Source: a virus
Length of the DNA: 64,000 bases
Reading direction: 5' to 3' (one strand)
Virus record (IMG/VR): IMGVR_UViG_3300031964_000019
Span: 1-64,000 of that record
Part shown: in pieces, positions 1 to 6,852 of the stretch
Layout: every line of letters starts with the position of its first letter
Numbering within the stretch: the first letter of the stretch is position 1
Made by a program: the position numbers and the translations under genes
Notes under the pieces: model-generated
Database searches by the model: none
What the model saw: the letters and a program-made list of their open reading frames with translations, nothing else
What the model was told of the DNA's origin: nothing

Positions 1-216
1 GTCCTTCACCAGCGAACGCGCGTCCCAACCGTGCTGGAACATCACGCACAACATATTCTCCCTGCTATCTGGGAGCACCGGGTGATCGGCATGCCCTCGG
101 ATGAGTTCGAACTCCCTTGACGCCTTGAACTCCTCAAGCATCTGCCATAGCGGATCTTCAGTCAGAAACTGATTAAACGGATGCTTGTGCCGTCGCGCTT
201 TCGCTTTTTTAGCCAT
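1..216 (-). CDS. Hypothetical protein, truncated by window edge
   Basis: Reading leftwards from an ATG at 214-216, the frame stays open for 72 codons and runs off the left edge, so only the N-terminus is present. It begins MAKKAKARRHKH, a very basic stretch, followed by a more acidic part. I recognise no family. It is the most distal gene of the minus-strand operon visible here. Confidence 0.6.
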   Translation of the reverse strand, partial: MAKKAKARRHKHPFNQFLTEDPLWQMLEEFKASREFELIRGHADHPVLPDSRENMLCVMFQHGWDARSLVKD

Positions 217-230
217 GGTCATCAGTTGAG

Positions 231-479
231 TTAGCCGATGAGCTTTGACGGACCGTGCATCTCGACATCGTTCACATACCAAGTGCCAGCGTCCGGTCGT
301 CCGGTTGTGACGTACTTCACCCTGTCGCCCGACTTCAATATGGGAAGCAGCCATTCTGGAATGGCGGTGCCTTTATGTGGCCCTTCCGTGAAGGCAAAAA
401 CTTCCGCATCCGTTGGGAATTCGCCATGAAATTCTATCGGTGGGACGCCGCCAGCCTTCCAGGTTTTCCACTCGCTCAT
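231..479 (-). CDS. Hypothetical small phage protein (82 aa)
   Basis: Small soluble protein with no membrane segment and no recognised family. A central PEWLLPILKSGDRVKYVTTG followed by GTWYVNDVEMHG suggests a small beta-rich fold. Its ATG overlaps the stop of the upstream gene (ATGA at 476-479), the coupling used throughout this operon, which supports the start. Confidence 0.6.
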   Translation of the reverse strand: MSEWKTWKAGGVPPIEFHGEFPTDAEVFAFTEGPHKGTAIPEWLLPILKSGDRVKYVTTGRPDAGTWYVNDVEMHGPSKLIG

Positions 480-628
480 AGGTCACCCGCAGGTCGATCT
501 AGTGTTTGCCTGGAAAGTAGCTTGCAATCGAGCCAATACTCAACAATGTGTCGTCCGTCCTGATTGACTAGCTCAACCTTCTCCACTTCAACTTTAGCGG
601 TCTTGAGAACGGTTTCTTGGATGGTCAT
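476..628 (-). CDS. Hypothetical small protein (50 aa)
   Basis: Fifty-codon ORF starting MTIQETVLKTAKVEVEKVEL and ending RPAGDL. Its stop overlaps the start of the next gene by ATGA. The composition is that of a short strand-helix protein; function unknown. The coupling at its 3' end and the close fit after the upstream gene are the main evidence that it is translated. Confidence 0.5.
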   Translation of the reverse strand: MTIQETVLKTAKVEVEKVELVNQDGRHIVEYWLDCKLLSRQTLDRPAGDL

Positions 629-630
629 GG

Positions 631-882
631 CTACTTACCCGCTGGTTGATCGGGTCGCAAAGGGTGGACAGGGCAGTTGGGATCGTACTGCCTCTGCTTG
701 CCGTCCATATCCCAGCAGGTGCATGCAGCCACTTGCTCGGGCGACATGGCGTGGTGTCGCCGCAACTCCAGCAGCTCGTCGATCGCACTGACGATCACTT
801 CGGCACCCGAGAGACTGCCGACTCGGGCTGCAGCCCAGGCGCGGGTATTGCGCAATCGATCCTCTGGCATTCGGTCGGTCAT
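631..882 (-). CDS. Hypothetical protein with C-terminal Cys cluster
   Basis: An 83-aa protein beginning MTDRMPEDRLRNTRAW. It has an N-terminal helical part (AIDELLELRRHHAM) and three cysteines near the C-terminus (CTCWDMDGKQRQYDPNC), a possible metal site. The frame is open further upstream, but the ATG at 882 leaves a normal 28-nt gap to the previous gene. Family unknown. Confidence 0.5.
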   Translation of the reverse strand: MTDRMPEDRLRNTRAWAAARVGSLSGAEVIVSAIDELLELRRHHAMSPEQVAACTCWDMDGKQRQYDPNCPVHPLRPDQPAGK

Positions 883-910
883 GTGTGATCCGTTAGTTGG
901 TCGGCAGGTA

Positions 911-1354
911 TCAGGCGGCCCGTCGCGAAACGCGGGGCTTGCCTTGTTTCGTGAGGGTGCTCTGATACTCCAGGGCTTGGGCTCGTGCAGCATCAACGAA
1001 ATCTTTGTGCGGCGCCATTCTGACCATCGCGTGCTCTGCGGGATGGTAGGCCATGCCGTCGCCCACCAGTGACCATAGGCCCTTGTTGTATGGATCGGGT
1101 CCACACTCGGAGACCCGATACGTTCTGCCGTCCAGGCGGTAAGACTCGCCCACCACAAACTGACTGGCAGGCTTCGAGAGTAGCGAGTCGTAAAAAGCCT
1201 GAGCCGACTTACCGCGCGTGGTGAGCTGCCATCCACAGCCGCCACACTGGAAGCATGTGGTGCCGTAGCGCGTGCAATAGCTGTAATTACCGCCGCCACC
1301 GCATCGAGTGCATGGTTGACTCTCAAACAACGGCTTGAACGATTTACCCTTCAT
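911..1354 (-). CDS. Zn-ribbon protein, DnaJ-like cysteine cluster
   Basis: A 147-aa protein whose N-terminus carries CTRCGGGGNYSYC followed by CFQCGGCGW, paired CxxCxG-like motifs resembling the zinc-binding region of DnaJ or a double zinc ribbon. The rest (VGESYRLDGRTYRVSECG) looks like a small beta domain. It could bind zinc and nucleic acid or protein; I recognise no specific family. Its ATG overlaps the upstream stop (ATGA at 1351-1354). Confidence 0.6.
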   Translation of the reverse strand: MKGKSFKPLFESQPCTRCGGGGNYSYCTRYGTTCFQCGGCGWQLTTRGKSAQAFYDSLLSKPASQFVVGESYRLDGRTYRVSECGPDPYNKGLWSLVGDGMAYHPAEHAMVRMAPHKDFVDAARAQALEYQSTLTKQGKPRVSRRAA

Positions 1355-1590
1355 TTGCCACCTGTTTGGTTGTCAGCGGATCTTTTGGTCATATACCTAA
1401 CGTGGTCGGCGCCCACCGCATCCAGATCGTCGTTTGGCCGCAGAGCCATCCAGTAACCGTCAAGTAGTCTCATGCTACTGATCTCTCCGCGTTTGCTCAA
1501 AAGATCCCAAGCGTAACGGGCCGCCTTTTCACCGGACGGTGGCCGCTGCCTATGAAACTTGGAGCTTGTGCGGAACACTGCGTAGGTCAC
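1351..1590 (-). CDS. Hypothetical protein (79 aa)
   Basis: Basic small protein beginning MTYAVFRTSSKFHRQRPPSG, with a helix (EKAARYAWDLLSKRG) and a strand-rich middle (LLDGYWMALRPNDD). It overlaps neighbours at both ends (4-nt ATGA at each junction). No family recognised. Confidence 0.55.
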   Translation of the reverse strand: MTYAVFRTSSKFHRQRPPSGEKAARYAWDLLSKRGEISSMRLLDGYWMALRPNDDLDAVGADHVRYMTKRSADNQTGGK

Positions 1591-1772
1591 GCCTTTCGCT
1601 CTTTCTCATGTTCAGCCCAGCACAGCGCCACGAGTTCGACCAGTTTTGGGATGTCAGCGTCGCCAGCTAGATAGCGATGCATCGTCCGCTCGTGGATCTG
1701 CATCTCTAGGGCGGCGCCCCGGACCGTACGGCCGGAGCGCTCCAAGGCTTTGCGCAGTTGCCCTGCGGTCAT
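1587..1772 (-). CDS. Small HTH DNA-binding protein
   Basis: A 61-aa protein with an XRE/Cro-like helix-turn-helix: helix 2 VRGAALEMQ, recognition region IHERTMHRYLAGDAD, then a third helix PKLVELVALCWA. It probably acts as a small repressor or activator. It is the second gene after the promoter at 2083-2111, whose spacer is a 19-bp palindrome, so autoregulation is plausible (inference). Start chosen at the ATG overlapping the upstream stop (ATGA). Confidence 0.6.
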   Translation of the reverse strand: MTAGQLRKALERSGRTVRGAALEMQIHERTMHRYLAGDADIPKLVELVALCWAEHEKERKA

Positions 1773-2059
1773 CGTCGGATGGCTACTGCAGCACGCGCCT
1801 GCTGAGATATCCCGCGCATTTTGGCGTCGAACTTCTCGCTCTTCACGACGCCCGGGAGTACCTCGTCTTTGCGCTTCTTGATGCAATCCGCGCAGATGTG
1901 CGCCCGCACGCTGTAGCTCCAGAGTCCGCGCAAGCCGCTGCCCCGACCGCGCTTGCACTGCTTGCAGACTTGATAGCTCAGCCCGTGCGGGTAGCTGAAC
2001 TCGCTGAAAGACCAGGGCTGCTGCTTCATCAGATCGCCGAAAGTTCGAATCGTCGCCAT
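1769..2059 (-). CDS. Hypothetical Cys-containing protein (96 aa)
   Basis: Begins MATIRTFGDLMKQQPW and contains CKQCKRGRG and later ICADCIKKRKDE, two CxxC pairs about 30 residues apart that could make one zinc site. The start at 2059 rather than the in-frame ATG at 2092 is supported by a very strong ribosome site (AGGAGG) five bases upstream. It is the first gene after the internal promoter at 2083-2111. Confidence 0.6.
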   Translation of the reverse strand: MATIRTFGDLMKQQPWSFSEFSYPHGLSYQVCKQCKRGRGSGLRGLWSYSVRAHICADCIKKRKDEVLPGVVKSEKFDAKMRGISQQARAAVAIRR

Positions 2060-2082
2060 ACGTACCTCCTGAATATGGTTAG

Positions 2083-2111
2083 AGTATGGCATAGCGCCAC
2101 TATGGCGTCAA
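2083..2111 (-). promoter_or_regulatory. Leftward promoter with palindromic operator in spacer
   Basis: On the minus strand TTGACG (2106-2111) and CATACT (2083-2088) are separated by exactly 17 bp. The spacer is almost filled by a 19-bp inverted repeat (2088-2106, GCCATAG-5-CTATGCC). The predicted transcript starts near 2076, ahead of the AGGAGG and start at 2059. An operator between -35 and -10 implies repression by steric block. Confidence 0.55.
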
Positions 2112-2181
2112 GCCATGCATAACCATAACCAGAAAATCGGGTTCATTAGAACCGGCAGCGTGAGAAATAGGGCAAGATCCT

Positions 2182-2646
2182 TCACTTATGCTCCGCCGTC
2201 TGTGGTTCCGGAGCTCCAATGAGCCGATTGATCGCAACGGCACACTCGAGGCATTCGTTACACCCGTGGTCTCGGACATTGCGCAGGAGGTCGCGTAGCC
2301 GCTCGTTCTCCGCATCCTTCTGCTGCATCATTTTCATGCGTACCTGCACTTCCTCCTCGTAGTTCGCCAGCCCTTCCTCGGCGAGGGAGAGTTCCTGAGT
2401 CAGCTTTGCGTTGGCCTGCCGCTCGCTCTCCAAAGCGTCTGGCGAGGATTCGGCATTCAGCCGGGCTGCCGCCTTCAACTGGTGAGACGAGATCGCCTTG
2501 GCCGCATCCATGCCGCTGCGCGCCGCGTTCGCCTGGCGCTGGATGACTTCCTCGTGGTCCTTATAGTGGACCCAGTTGCCTTCCGGATGCTCACCGAGCT
2601 CAATGAGCCCGGTGTCGCCCCTCAGAATCAGTTGGTAGCGCTTCAC
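2182..2646 (-). CDS. Coiled-coil protein
   Basis: A 154-aa protein, GTG start overlapping the upstream stop (GTGA at 2643-2646) and preceded by GGAG. N-terminal beta segment (RYQLILRGDTGLIEL), then a long charged coiled coil (about residues 40-125: ERQANAKLTQELSLAEEGL), then a short Cys segment (CNECLECAVAI). Resembles phage early coiled-coil proteins of unknown role. Confidence 0.6.
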   Translation of the reverse strand: MKRYQLILRGDTGLIELGEHPEGNWVHYKDHEEVIQRQANAARSGMDAAKAISSHQLKAAARLNAESSPDALESERQANAKLTQELSLAEEGLANYEEEVQVRMKMMQQKDAENERLRDLLRNVRDHGCNECLECAVAINRLIGAPEPQTAEHK

Positions 2647-2867
2647 GGCTTCTCCTGACCTGACGTGGGGTGAGCGTTTATCGCCGCATCGAAGGCGCAT
2701 CCACAGAAAAGCAGAAACCTCTCCTTGTCTCGGATCTTATAATCCCTCACGACGTACGTGCCAACATAGAACATGAACTCGGGAAACGACATTTCCTGAT
2801 TGATCGGTACCTCCGGCCGCTGGGTTGCCTTTGGTTTTATGCGTGCGCCTCGGGAGAAATCACTCAT
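2643..2867 (-). CDS. Hypothetical protein (74 aa)
   Basis: Begins MSDFSRGARIKPKATQRP. The C-terminal half is hydrophobic-aromatic (FPEFMFYVGTYVVRD, ERFLLFCGCAFDAAIN) without a clear membrane span. Coupled to the next gene by a GTGA overlap. No family recognised. Confidence 0.5.
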   Translation of the reverse strand: MSDFSRGARIKPKATQRPEVPINQEMSFPEFMFYVGTYVVRDYKIRDKERFLLFCGCAFDAAINAHPTSGQEKP

Positions 2868-2882
2868 GACGTGCGTCCACGG

Positions 2883-3314
2883 TTACTTGTGACTCTGCGC
2901 GTACCTGAGCATGCCGCCTTCGACGCTCGCGGTCTGCCCGCGAATCCGAATGCCGTGGATAAAGTTCTCATGGCCATACTGGGCGCGGAGCAGGTTCCTA
3001 GTTTCCTTTTCGCAAACGGGTGTGGTGACGTTCGATCCGTCTGTCGTGACGTGCTCGAACTCGCCATCGGCATCCGGGCTGTAATCGGCCAGCATGTCGA
3101 GCGCCTGCTGGATCATCCCCATTTCGACATGCGGATACAGCTTGCGGAGGGTTTCGGCAGTCTTCCGAAACAGCTCCTGCATCTCGTGTGTACGGTCGCG
3201 GTAATTCTGAATCGACGTGCACATATCGGTCTGCTCCGTTGAGCATCCCATCGTTTCTTCGTTTTGGCGGACGAGTCGATAGCCCTGCCAATCGAGCTTG
3301 GTTCGAAGGATCAT
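2883..3314 (-). CDS. Hypothetical protein (143 aa)
   Basis: Mostly helical: NYRDRTHEMQELFRKTAETL and MGMIQQALDMLADYSPDADG are clear amphipathic helices. No recognised catalytic motif. A good ribosome site (AGGAG) precedes the ATG at 3314 within the 3' end of the upstream gene. Probably an early phage accessory protein. Confidence 0.5.
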   Translation of the reverse strand: MILRTKLDWQGYRLVRQNEETMGCSTEQTDMCTSIQNYRDRTHEMQELFRKTAETLRKLYPHVEMGMIQQALDMLADYSPDADGEFEHVTTDGSNVTTPVCEKETRNLLRAQYGHENFIHGIRIRGQTASVEGGMLRYAQSHK

Positions 3315-3563
3315 TCATTTCTCCTGTTGATTACATGTTGCGCTGACGGCGAAGTCTCCGTCCGAGAGACCGTGCTCCGCCAACATTCTCTGGTCTCGGC
3401 GTTCCTCGAAATGTCCGTCGAGATATGCTTCGAGCAGTATCGAGGTCACGCGCATTGCTGTACGCTCCCGCCAGCACCGGAATAGGGCGCGGGTTCCAGA
3501 GCCGGCCCTAACAGCCCATCTCAGGCCGTCGCGTTCCCAACGATATCGTTCTTTCTGAATCAC
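3315..3563 (-). CDS. Hypothetical protein (82 aa)
   Basis: GTG start at 3561-3563 overlaps the upstream stop (GTGA), the best-supported start in a longer open frame. The protein is Arg-rich (RYRWERDGLRWAVRAG) with a helical C-terminal half (ILLEAYLDGHFEERRDQRML). Function unknown. Confidence 0.5.
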   Translation of the reverse strand: MIQKERYRWERDGLRWAVRAGSGTRALFRCWRERTAMRVTSILLEAYLDGHFEERRDQRMLAEHGLSDGDFAVSATCNQQEK

Positions 3564-3745
3564 GGTGCGTACCTCATCGCGTGGGACATGGCGCTGATAC
3601 CGCAGCGTGTGCAAACGGTCGTGCCGCCGCGCCCGTCTTCGAACTCCTGCCAACCCTGAAAGTCGTGGGAGCGCGGATCGTCGAAAGGCTCACATGTGCC
3701 TTTCGTCTGCTCTGGAGGGCAGCGAAATATCGTTACGTCATCCAT
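3560..3745 (-). CDS. Small protein with CxxC
   Basis: A 61-aa protein starting MDDVTIFRCPPEQTKGTC, with SHDFQGWQEFEDGRGGTTVC and CTRCG near the end: four cysteines in two groups, a probable zinc site. The ATG at 3745 overlaps the upstream gene by 8 nt; an in-frame ATG at 3763 is the alternative. Confidence 0.5.
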   Translation of the reverse strand: MDDVTIFRCPPEQTKGTCEPFDDPRSHDFQGWQEFEDGRGGTTVCTRCGISAMSHAMRYAP

Positions 3746-3917
3746 TGACCTGTCGCCTTTCATTGAGATAGCGCTGAGCCGCTTCGAGTCGATACCATTC
3801 CTGGCAGTTGAATGTGCAGAACGGACGATACCGCTCGAAGTTGCCTCGCGCCATCTTTCCTCGGGGGCGCTTCCCGCAGCGCTTGCAGCGCGTGAGATCG
3901 ATTGAAACTTGCCTCAT
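3738..3917 (-). CDS. Small zinc-finger protein (59 aa)
   Basis: Starts MRQVSIDLTRCKRCGKRPRG and contains FCTFNCQEW, giving C-x2-C and C-x3-C pairs 21 residues apart: a compact zinc-ribbon-like layout. Its ATG overlaps the upstream stop (ATGA at 3914-3917). Probably a nucleic-acid or protein adaptor; family not recognised. Confidence 0.55.
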   Translation of the reverse strand: MRQVSIDLTRCKRCGKRPRGKMARGNFERYRPFCTFNCQEWYRLEAAQRYLNERRQVNG

Positions 3918-4150
3918 GTGAAAGCGCTCCAGCCTTCAGCAGGGTTGTAGTCCTCGGGCTTTTCAAACCCACATTCAGGCTGAAACCAGCCGAGACCCAC
4001 GAGCGCTAGAACCTCGTGCGGCTCCAAAGGCGTCTCGGTCGCATAAACGTAGAACTGATCATGCTCCGAACCTATGTGGTATCCCTCGCCGCCGTCTTTG
4101 AAGTGAGTCTTCAGGATCTCCAGCCCGGCGATGAAATCGTTGAGTTTCAT
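3914..4150 (-). CDS. Hypothetical phage protein (78 aa)
   Basis: Acidic protein starting MKLNDFIAGLEILKTHFKDG. The pattern (helix, then YHIGSEHDQFYVYATETPL, then EVLALVGLGWFQPE) is reminiscent of small phage proteins with a two-strand hairpin and helices. The C-terminus reads PAEGWSAFT. No function can be assigned. Confidence 0.55.
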   Translation of the reverse strand: MKLNDFIAGLEILKTHFKDGGEGYHIGSEHDQFYVYATETPLEPHEVLALVGLGWFQPECGFEKPEDYNPAEGWSAFT

Positions 4151-4177
4151 TTCGTTACACTCGTAGGTGATGACGCA

Positions 4178-4489
4178 CTACACGGTGAGCTTTTCGAATT
4201 TCTCGACGGCAGCCAGAGCTTCCTCGGGCGTACCGAAGAGAATGACTTGGTCTGCCAGCTTTCGGGCTTCTCGCACCTTCGTGCGAATTTTGTCTGCCTT
4301 GGTATGCTGAGCGGTGTGCCACGCGCCGATGCGCTTCTCCAGTGCCTTCAGTTCCGCGGGCATGCGCTCGGTATCAACGTCACGCTTGTCGCGTGCGGCC
4401 TGCTCGAGGCGCCCCTGGAGATAGCGGCGCTGGATCTGGTTGACCTTGGGGCGCGATGGTGGAAGTTGTTCTTTAATTCTTGCGTTCAT
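4178..4489 (-). CDS. Hypothetical helical protein (103 aa)
   Basis: Highly charged, almost entirely helical (IQRRYLQGRLEQAARDKRD, ELKALEKRIGAWHTAQHTKA), probably a coiled-coil dimer. Notably, its ATG overlaps the stop of the alternative frame on the methyltransferase gene (ATGA at 4486-4489), not the methyltransferase stop, which lies 36 nt further upstream. Confidence 0.6.
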   Translation of the reverse strand: MNARIKEQLPPSRPKVNQIQRRYLQGRLEQAARDKRDVDTERMPAELKALEKRIGAWHTAQHTKADKIRTKVREARKLADQVILFGTPEEALAAVEKFEKLTV

Positions 4490-5316
4490 TTTGCATACCT
4501 GTCAGTTGTAGGTTCGGAGGATGTATCAGCAGTGCTTGTAGGCTTCGATGAACGCCGCCGCTTGCTGGGCAACGAGGCCATTGCCGTAACCCCGCAGGCG
4601 TCCCACACGGGCGGGAGCCCCATGAGCCAGCGGGAATGAGCCGGGTTCAACTGGCCGGTATTTGTCGTCTCGGCAGTAGAGCCAGTCGCAGTCGCTCCAG
4701 AAGCTAGCGCCACTGTCTTGCGGGAGCTGTCGTTGTTGCCAGCCTCGTTGTAACCCTTCTGCGCAGGCGTTCCCGCCATCGGCGTTGGCCAGCCGGCGAG
4801 CTTCGCTACTCCCCCCAGCTTCAAGCACGGCTTCGAGTGGTCGCCCCTCGAGTACGCATAATCGCTGCCCTTCGAGTCGTTGACTACTGGACTCGGCCAC
4901 CCAGTAGAGTCGTTGGCGGATGTGCGGCGCACCGAACCCCGCAGCGCATAGATCGAACGGCGCGAAGGCGTGATCCGTTGCTTCCAGGTCAGTTTGAACA
5001 AGGTCGAGCCACTTGAGGCCGTCCGGGCTCGCAACCTGTTCACCAAAGACCACTGCAGGACGTCGCTCCTCGATGAGATGGAACCAGGCTGGCCATAGGT
5101 GCCGCTCATCATCGAACCCGCCGCCTTTGCCTGCCGCGCTGAAAGGTTGGCATGGGCACGAGCCCGTCCAGACAGGCTCGGTATCGCTCCAGCCGGCAAG
5201 TCGGAGCGCGTAACTCCAGACGCCGATGCCGGCGAAGAAGTGGCACTGCGTGAATCCGTCGAGCTCGGCAGGTCGAACATCTCTAATGTCGCGTTCATCC
5301 ACATCCCCGGGCGCAA
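4486..5316 (-). CDS. Overprinted ORF on the methyltransferase gene (276 aa)
   Basis: Same strand as, but a different frame from, the cytosine methyltransferase; all but its last 40 nt lie inside that gene. The product is Ser/Thr/Arg-rich with motifs TLFKLTWKQRITP, TGWPSPVVNDSKGS, AGWPTPMAGTPAQ and NPAHSRWLMGLPPVWDACG. I recall similar GWPTP/NPAHSRWLMG proteins annotated in other phages carrying this methyltransferase. The GWPTP motifs are the shifted reading of conserved LADA-type methyltransferase codons, so conservation alone could be a shadow. Its stop couples by ATGA to the next gene, which favours real translation. Start uncertain (ATGs at 5316, 5301 and 5295). Confidence 0.4.
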   Translation of the reverse strand: MRPGMWMNATLEMFDLPSSTDSRSATSSPASASGVTRSDLPAGAIPSLSGRARAHANLSARQAKAAGSMMSGTYGQPGSISSRSDVLQWSLVNRLRARTASSGSTLFKLTWKQRITPSRRSIYALRGSVRRTSANDSTGWPSPVVNDSKGSDYAYSRGDHSKPCLKLGGVAKLAGWPTPMAGTPAQKGYNEAGNNDSSRKTVALASGATATGSTAETTNTGQLNPAHSRWLMGLPPVWDACGVTAMASLPSKRRRSSKPTSTADTSSEPTTDRYAK

Positions 5317-5389
5317 TGGCCCCGACTTTGATCAGCTCGCGCAACCACGCCGCGGCTTTCGGATCGATCTCGTTGTAATAAGCGGTCAT
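4526..5389 (-). CDS. DNA (cytosine-5) methyltransferase
   Basis: Transfers a methyl group from S-adenosylmethionine to cytosine C5 in DNA. Motifs from the start at 5389: FAGIGVWS (52-59, motif I, cofactor loop), SCPCQPFS (77-84, motif IV, Cys80 the nucleophile), EQV (about 117, motif VI, normally ENV), QRLYWVA (159-165, motif VIII) and GNGLVAQQAAAFIEAY at the end (motif X). At 287 aa it is a compact solitary enzyme; no cognate nuclease is next to it. It probably protects phage DNA from host restriction. The frame opens at 5446, but that ATG overlaps the upstream gene by 41 nt, so MTAYYNEID is preferred. Confidence 0.9.
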   Translation of the reverse strand: MTAYYNEIDPKAAAWLRELIKVGAIAPGDVDERDIRDVRPAELDGFTQCHFFAGIGVWSYALRLAGWSDTEPVWTGSCPCQPFSAAGKGGGFDDERHLWPAWFHLIEERRPAVVFGEQVASPDGLKWLDLVQTDLEATDHAFAPFDLCAAGFGAPHIRQRLYWVAESSSQRLEGQRLCVLEGRPLEAVLEAGGSSEARRLANADGGNACAEGLQRGWQQRQLPQDSGASFWSDCDWLYCRDDKYRPVEPGSFPLAHGAPARVGRLRGYGNGLVAQQAAAFIEAYKHC

Positions 5390-5405
5390 ATGGAAGAATG
5401 TTGCA

Positions 5406-5624
5406 TTACGTCGGGCTCTCTTTGTCGGATGAGCCTTTCGCGGCATTCGTTCGTCGCGCCCAGTTGATGAAGGTCTGAACCCTGCAGCAGAAGTGCTCGT
5501 TGCCGCCCTTGCTGTAGCGAATGATGCCGTCGATCTCCCCTAGTACCCAGCGCGGCAGCCTGCGAAAGCGAGCGTTCGGGATCTGCTCAGGGATATACCA
5601 ACCTTCTGGGATCGTGGTGCTCAT
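5406..5624 (-). CDS. Hypothetical protein (72 aa)
   Basis: Starts MSTTIPEGWYIPEQIPNAR, followed by LPRWVLGEIDGIIRYSKGG and a Cys pair (HFCCRVQTFINWARR). The basic C-terminal helix suggests possible DNA or RNA contact, but no family is recognised. Coupled by ATGA to the upstream gene at 5621-5624. Confidence 0.5.
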   Translation of the reverse strand: MSTTIPEGWYIPEQIPNARFRRLPRWVLGEIDGIIRYSKGGNEHFCCRVQTFINWARRTNAAKGSSDKESPT

Positions 5625-5830
5625 GGTTCGCCGCTCCGAGATATCTCGTGCTCCAGGTTGCGGACCTCGTCCTCAAGGAACGCGATCCGTTCTTCCTGCT
5701 TTTTCAGGTAGTGCAGGGCTACCGCAGCGCTCTTCCTGCCCTTCCACAAGCCGCCGTCCTGCTGCATTGGCAGGAACTCGACTGATAGATAGGTGGCGAG
5801 GCGCTCCATGTCGGGATCGATGTCTGTCAT
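5621..5830 (-). CDS. Hypothetical protein (69 aa)
   Basis: Acidic, helical protein with a C-terminal coiled coil (YLKKQEERIAFLEDEVRNLE). N-terminal part MTDIDPDMERLATYLSVEF resembles the start of the protein at 18467-18769 (TPEMERLRAYLRIE), hinting at a shared short module. Function unknown. Confidence 0.5.
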   Translation of the reverse strand: MTDIDPDMERLATYLSVEFLPMQQDGGLWKGRKSAAVALHYLKKQEERIAFLEDEVRNLEHEISRSGEP

Positions 5831-5833
5831 GGT

Positions 5834-5950
5834 TTACTCACGGGAGTGCTGTAGAGCGCGTAATGTCGCCGCTGCGACCATCTCTTTGAGCTGCCGCTTG
5901 CGCGCCTCCTGCCGCATCTCCCAGCCGATCAACCATTCGTAATACGTCAT
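5834..5950 (-). CDS. Very small protein (38 aa)
   Basis: Starts MTYYEWLIGWEMRQEARKRQ and ends RALQHSRE; a single amphipathic helix. Its ATG overlaps the upstream stop (ATGA at 5947-5950), and it ends just before the next gene, which is why it is accepted despite its size. Confidence 0.45.
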   Translation of the reverse strand: MTYYEWLIGWEMRQEARKRQLKEMVAAATLRALQHSRE

Positions 5951-6180
5951 GGTTTGCCCTCGGGTAAGCCGAGTAGCGTTTTAATCGATGCTCCGCTGCG
6001 AGTGTGTATCTGCATGAGGGTCTCCATGTCGCAGCCCTTGCCGTTCTCGATGCGGTGGAGGGTTGCTTGGTTGAGTCCGAGTTCCCGTGCGTGCTCGCGC
6101 AGGCCCATGCCACGCAACTCGCGCATGAGCTTCATGACGGTTGCGAGATGCATCGCCCAAGGTTTACCGGCTGCACTCAT
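5947..6180 (-). CDS. XRE-family HTH protein
   Basis: A 77-aa protein that is essentially one helix-turn-helix domain: VMKLMRELRGMGLREHARELG, recognition segment NQATLHRIENGKG, then METLMQIHTRSGASIKTLLGL. Probably a small transcription regulator of phage or host genes. Coupled by ATGA overlaps on both sides, so its level should follow the operon. Confidence 0.75.
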   Translation of the reverse strand: MSAAGKPWAMHLATVMKLMRELRGMGLREHARELGLNQATLHRIENGKGCDMETLMQIHTRSGASIKTLLGLPEGKP

Positions 6181-6371
6181 AGCTCCGACTCGCTCACTGG
6201 TGACTCTTCGTAGTGTTCAAAGCATGCAACTGAGCAGAAGCCGACCGGCAGAACGAAGCCCTGACACCCACAGTCGATGCCATTGCAGCAGACGTAGGGC
6301 TGTCCCCTGAAAGTCGGGATGGGCAACTCGCCGTCGCATCCTTTGCATTTTTGATCGCGCCAGTGCGTCAT
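6177..6371 (-). CDS. Cysteine-rich zinc-binding protein (64 aa)
   Basis: Contains CKGC near the start, then CCNGIDCGC and FCSVACFEHYEES; eight cysteines plus His allow two zinc sites. The FCSVACFEHYEE end resembles treble-clef/MYND-type ends. Family not recognised. ATGA-coupled to both neighbours. Confidence 0.6.
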   Translation of the reverse strand: MTHWRDQKCKGCDGELPIPTFRGQPYVCCNGIDCGCQGFVLPVGFCSVACFEHYEESPVSESEL

Positions 6372-6556
6372 ACGTCACGTGTCCCGTTCTCGGATGAGCG
6401 TGCATCCCGCACGGCGGCGCGGTAACCCGCTCGCCACCCTTCCATGTATGCCTTAGCCCGGTCATCGCCTTGGATATAGCCGGTTAGTCCGAAGTTGTTC
6501 ATCCAACGGGCAGCAGCGTGCCACGCGCGCGCCTGAATCGATCGTTTAGATTTCAT
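6368..6556 (-). CDS. Hypothetical protein (62 aa)
   Basis: Basic helical protein: MKSKRSIQARAWHAAARWMN and DRAKAYMEGWRAGYRAAVRD. Phage early proteins with WxxGYxAA segments are common but uncharacterised. ATGA overlaps at both ends. Confidence 0.5.
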   Translation of the reverse strand: MKSKRSIQARAWHAAARWMNNFGLTGYIQGDDRAKAYMEGWRAGYRAAVRDARSSENGTRDV

Positions 6557-6852
6557 TCCGGTTCCACCGGTGAGCGTAGGATTTCCTTCGCGCGGTCGTA
6601 TACCGATTGAAACAGCGGGTCAACTGCACCGCATGACACTGACGCGTTCATCTCATTACGGATGAAGCGCAACTGCTCAGGAGTGAATTGAGGTGGCGTC
6701 GTCTCGTGAGCGGAGCTTTCGTGTTCGAGATGTTCGATTGTGTCCACGGCCTCGCGCAACGCATTCCAGAGGGCAGCGGTCGCGCGACCATTCGTGTCAC
6801 TGGCATACATCGCCAGCACTTTCAGTAAGCTTGCCGTCTTTGAGGTCGGCAT
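6553..6852 (-). CDS. Hypothetical protein (99 aa)
   Basis: Helical protein starting MPTSKTASLLKVLAMYASD; second half FTPEQLRFIRNEMNASVSC and VYDRAKEILRS. No catalytic motif. It abuts the next gene upstream with no gap. Confidence 0.5.
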   Translation of the reverse strand: MPTSKTASLLKVLAMYASDTNGRATAALWNALREAVDTIEHLEHESSAHETTPPQFTPEQLRFIRNEMNASVSCGAVDPLFQSVYDRAKEILRSPVEPE

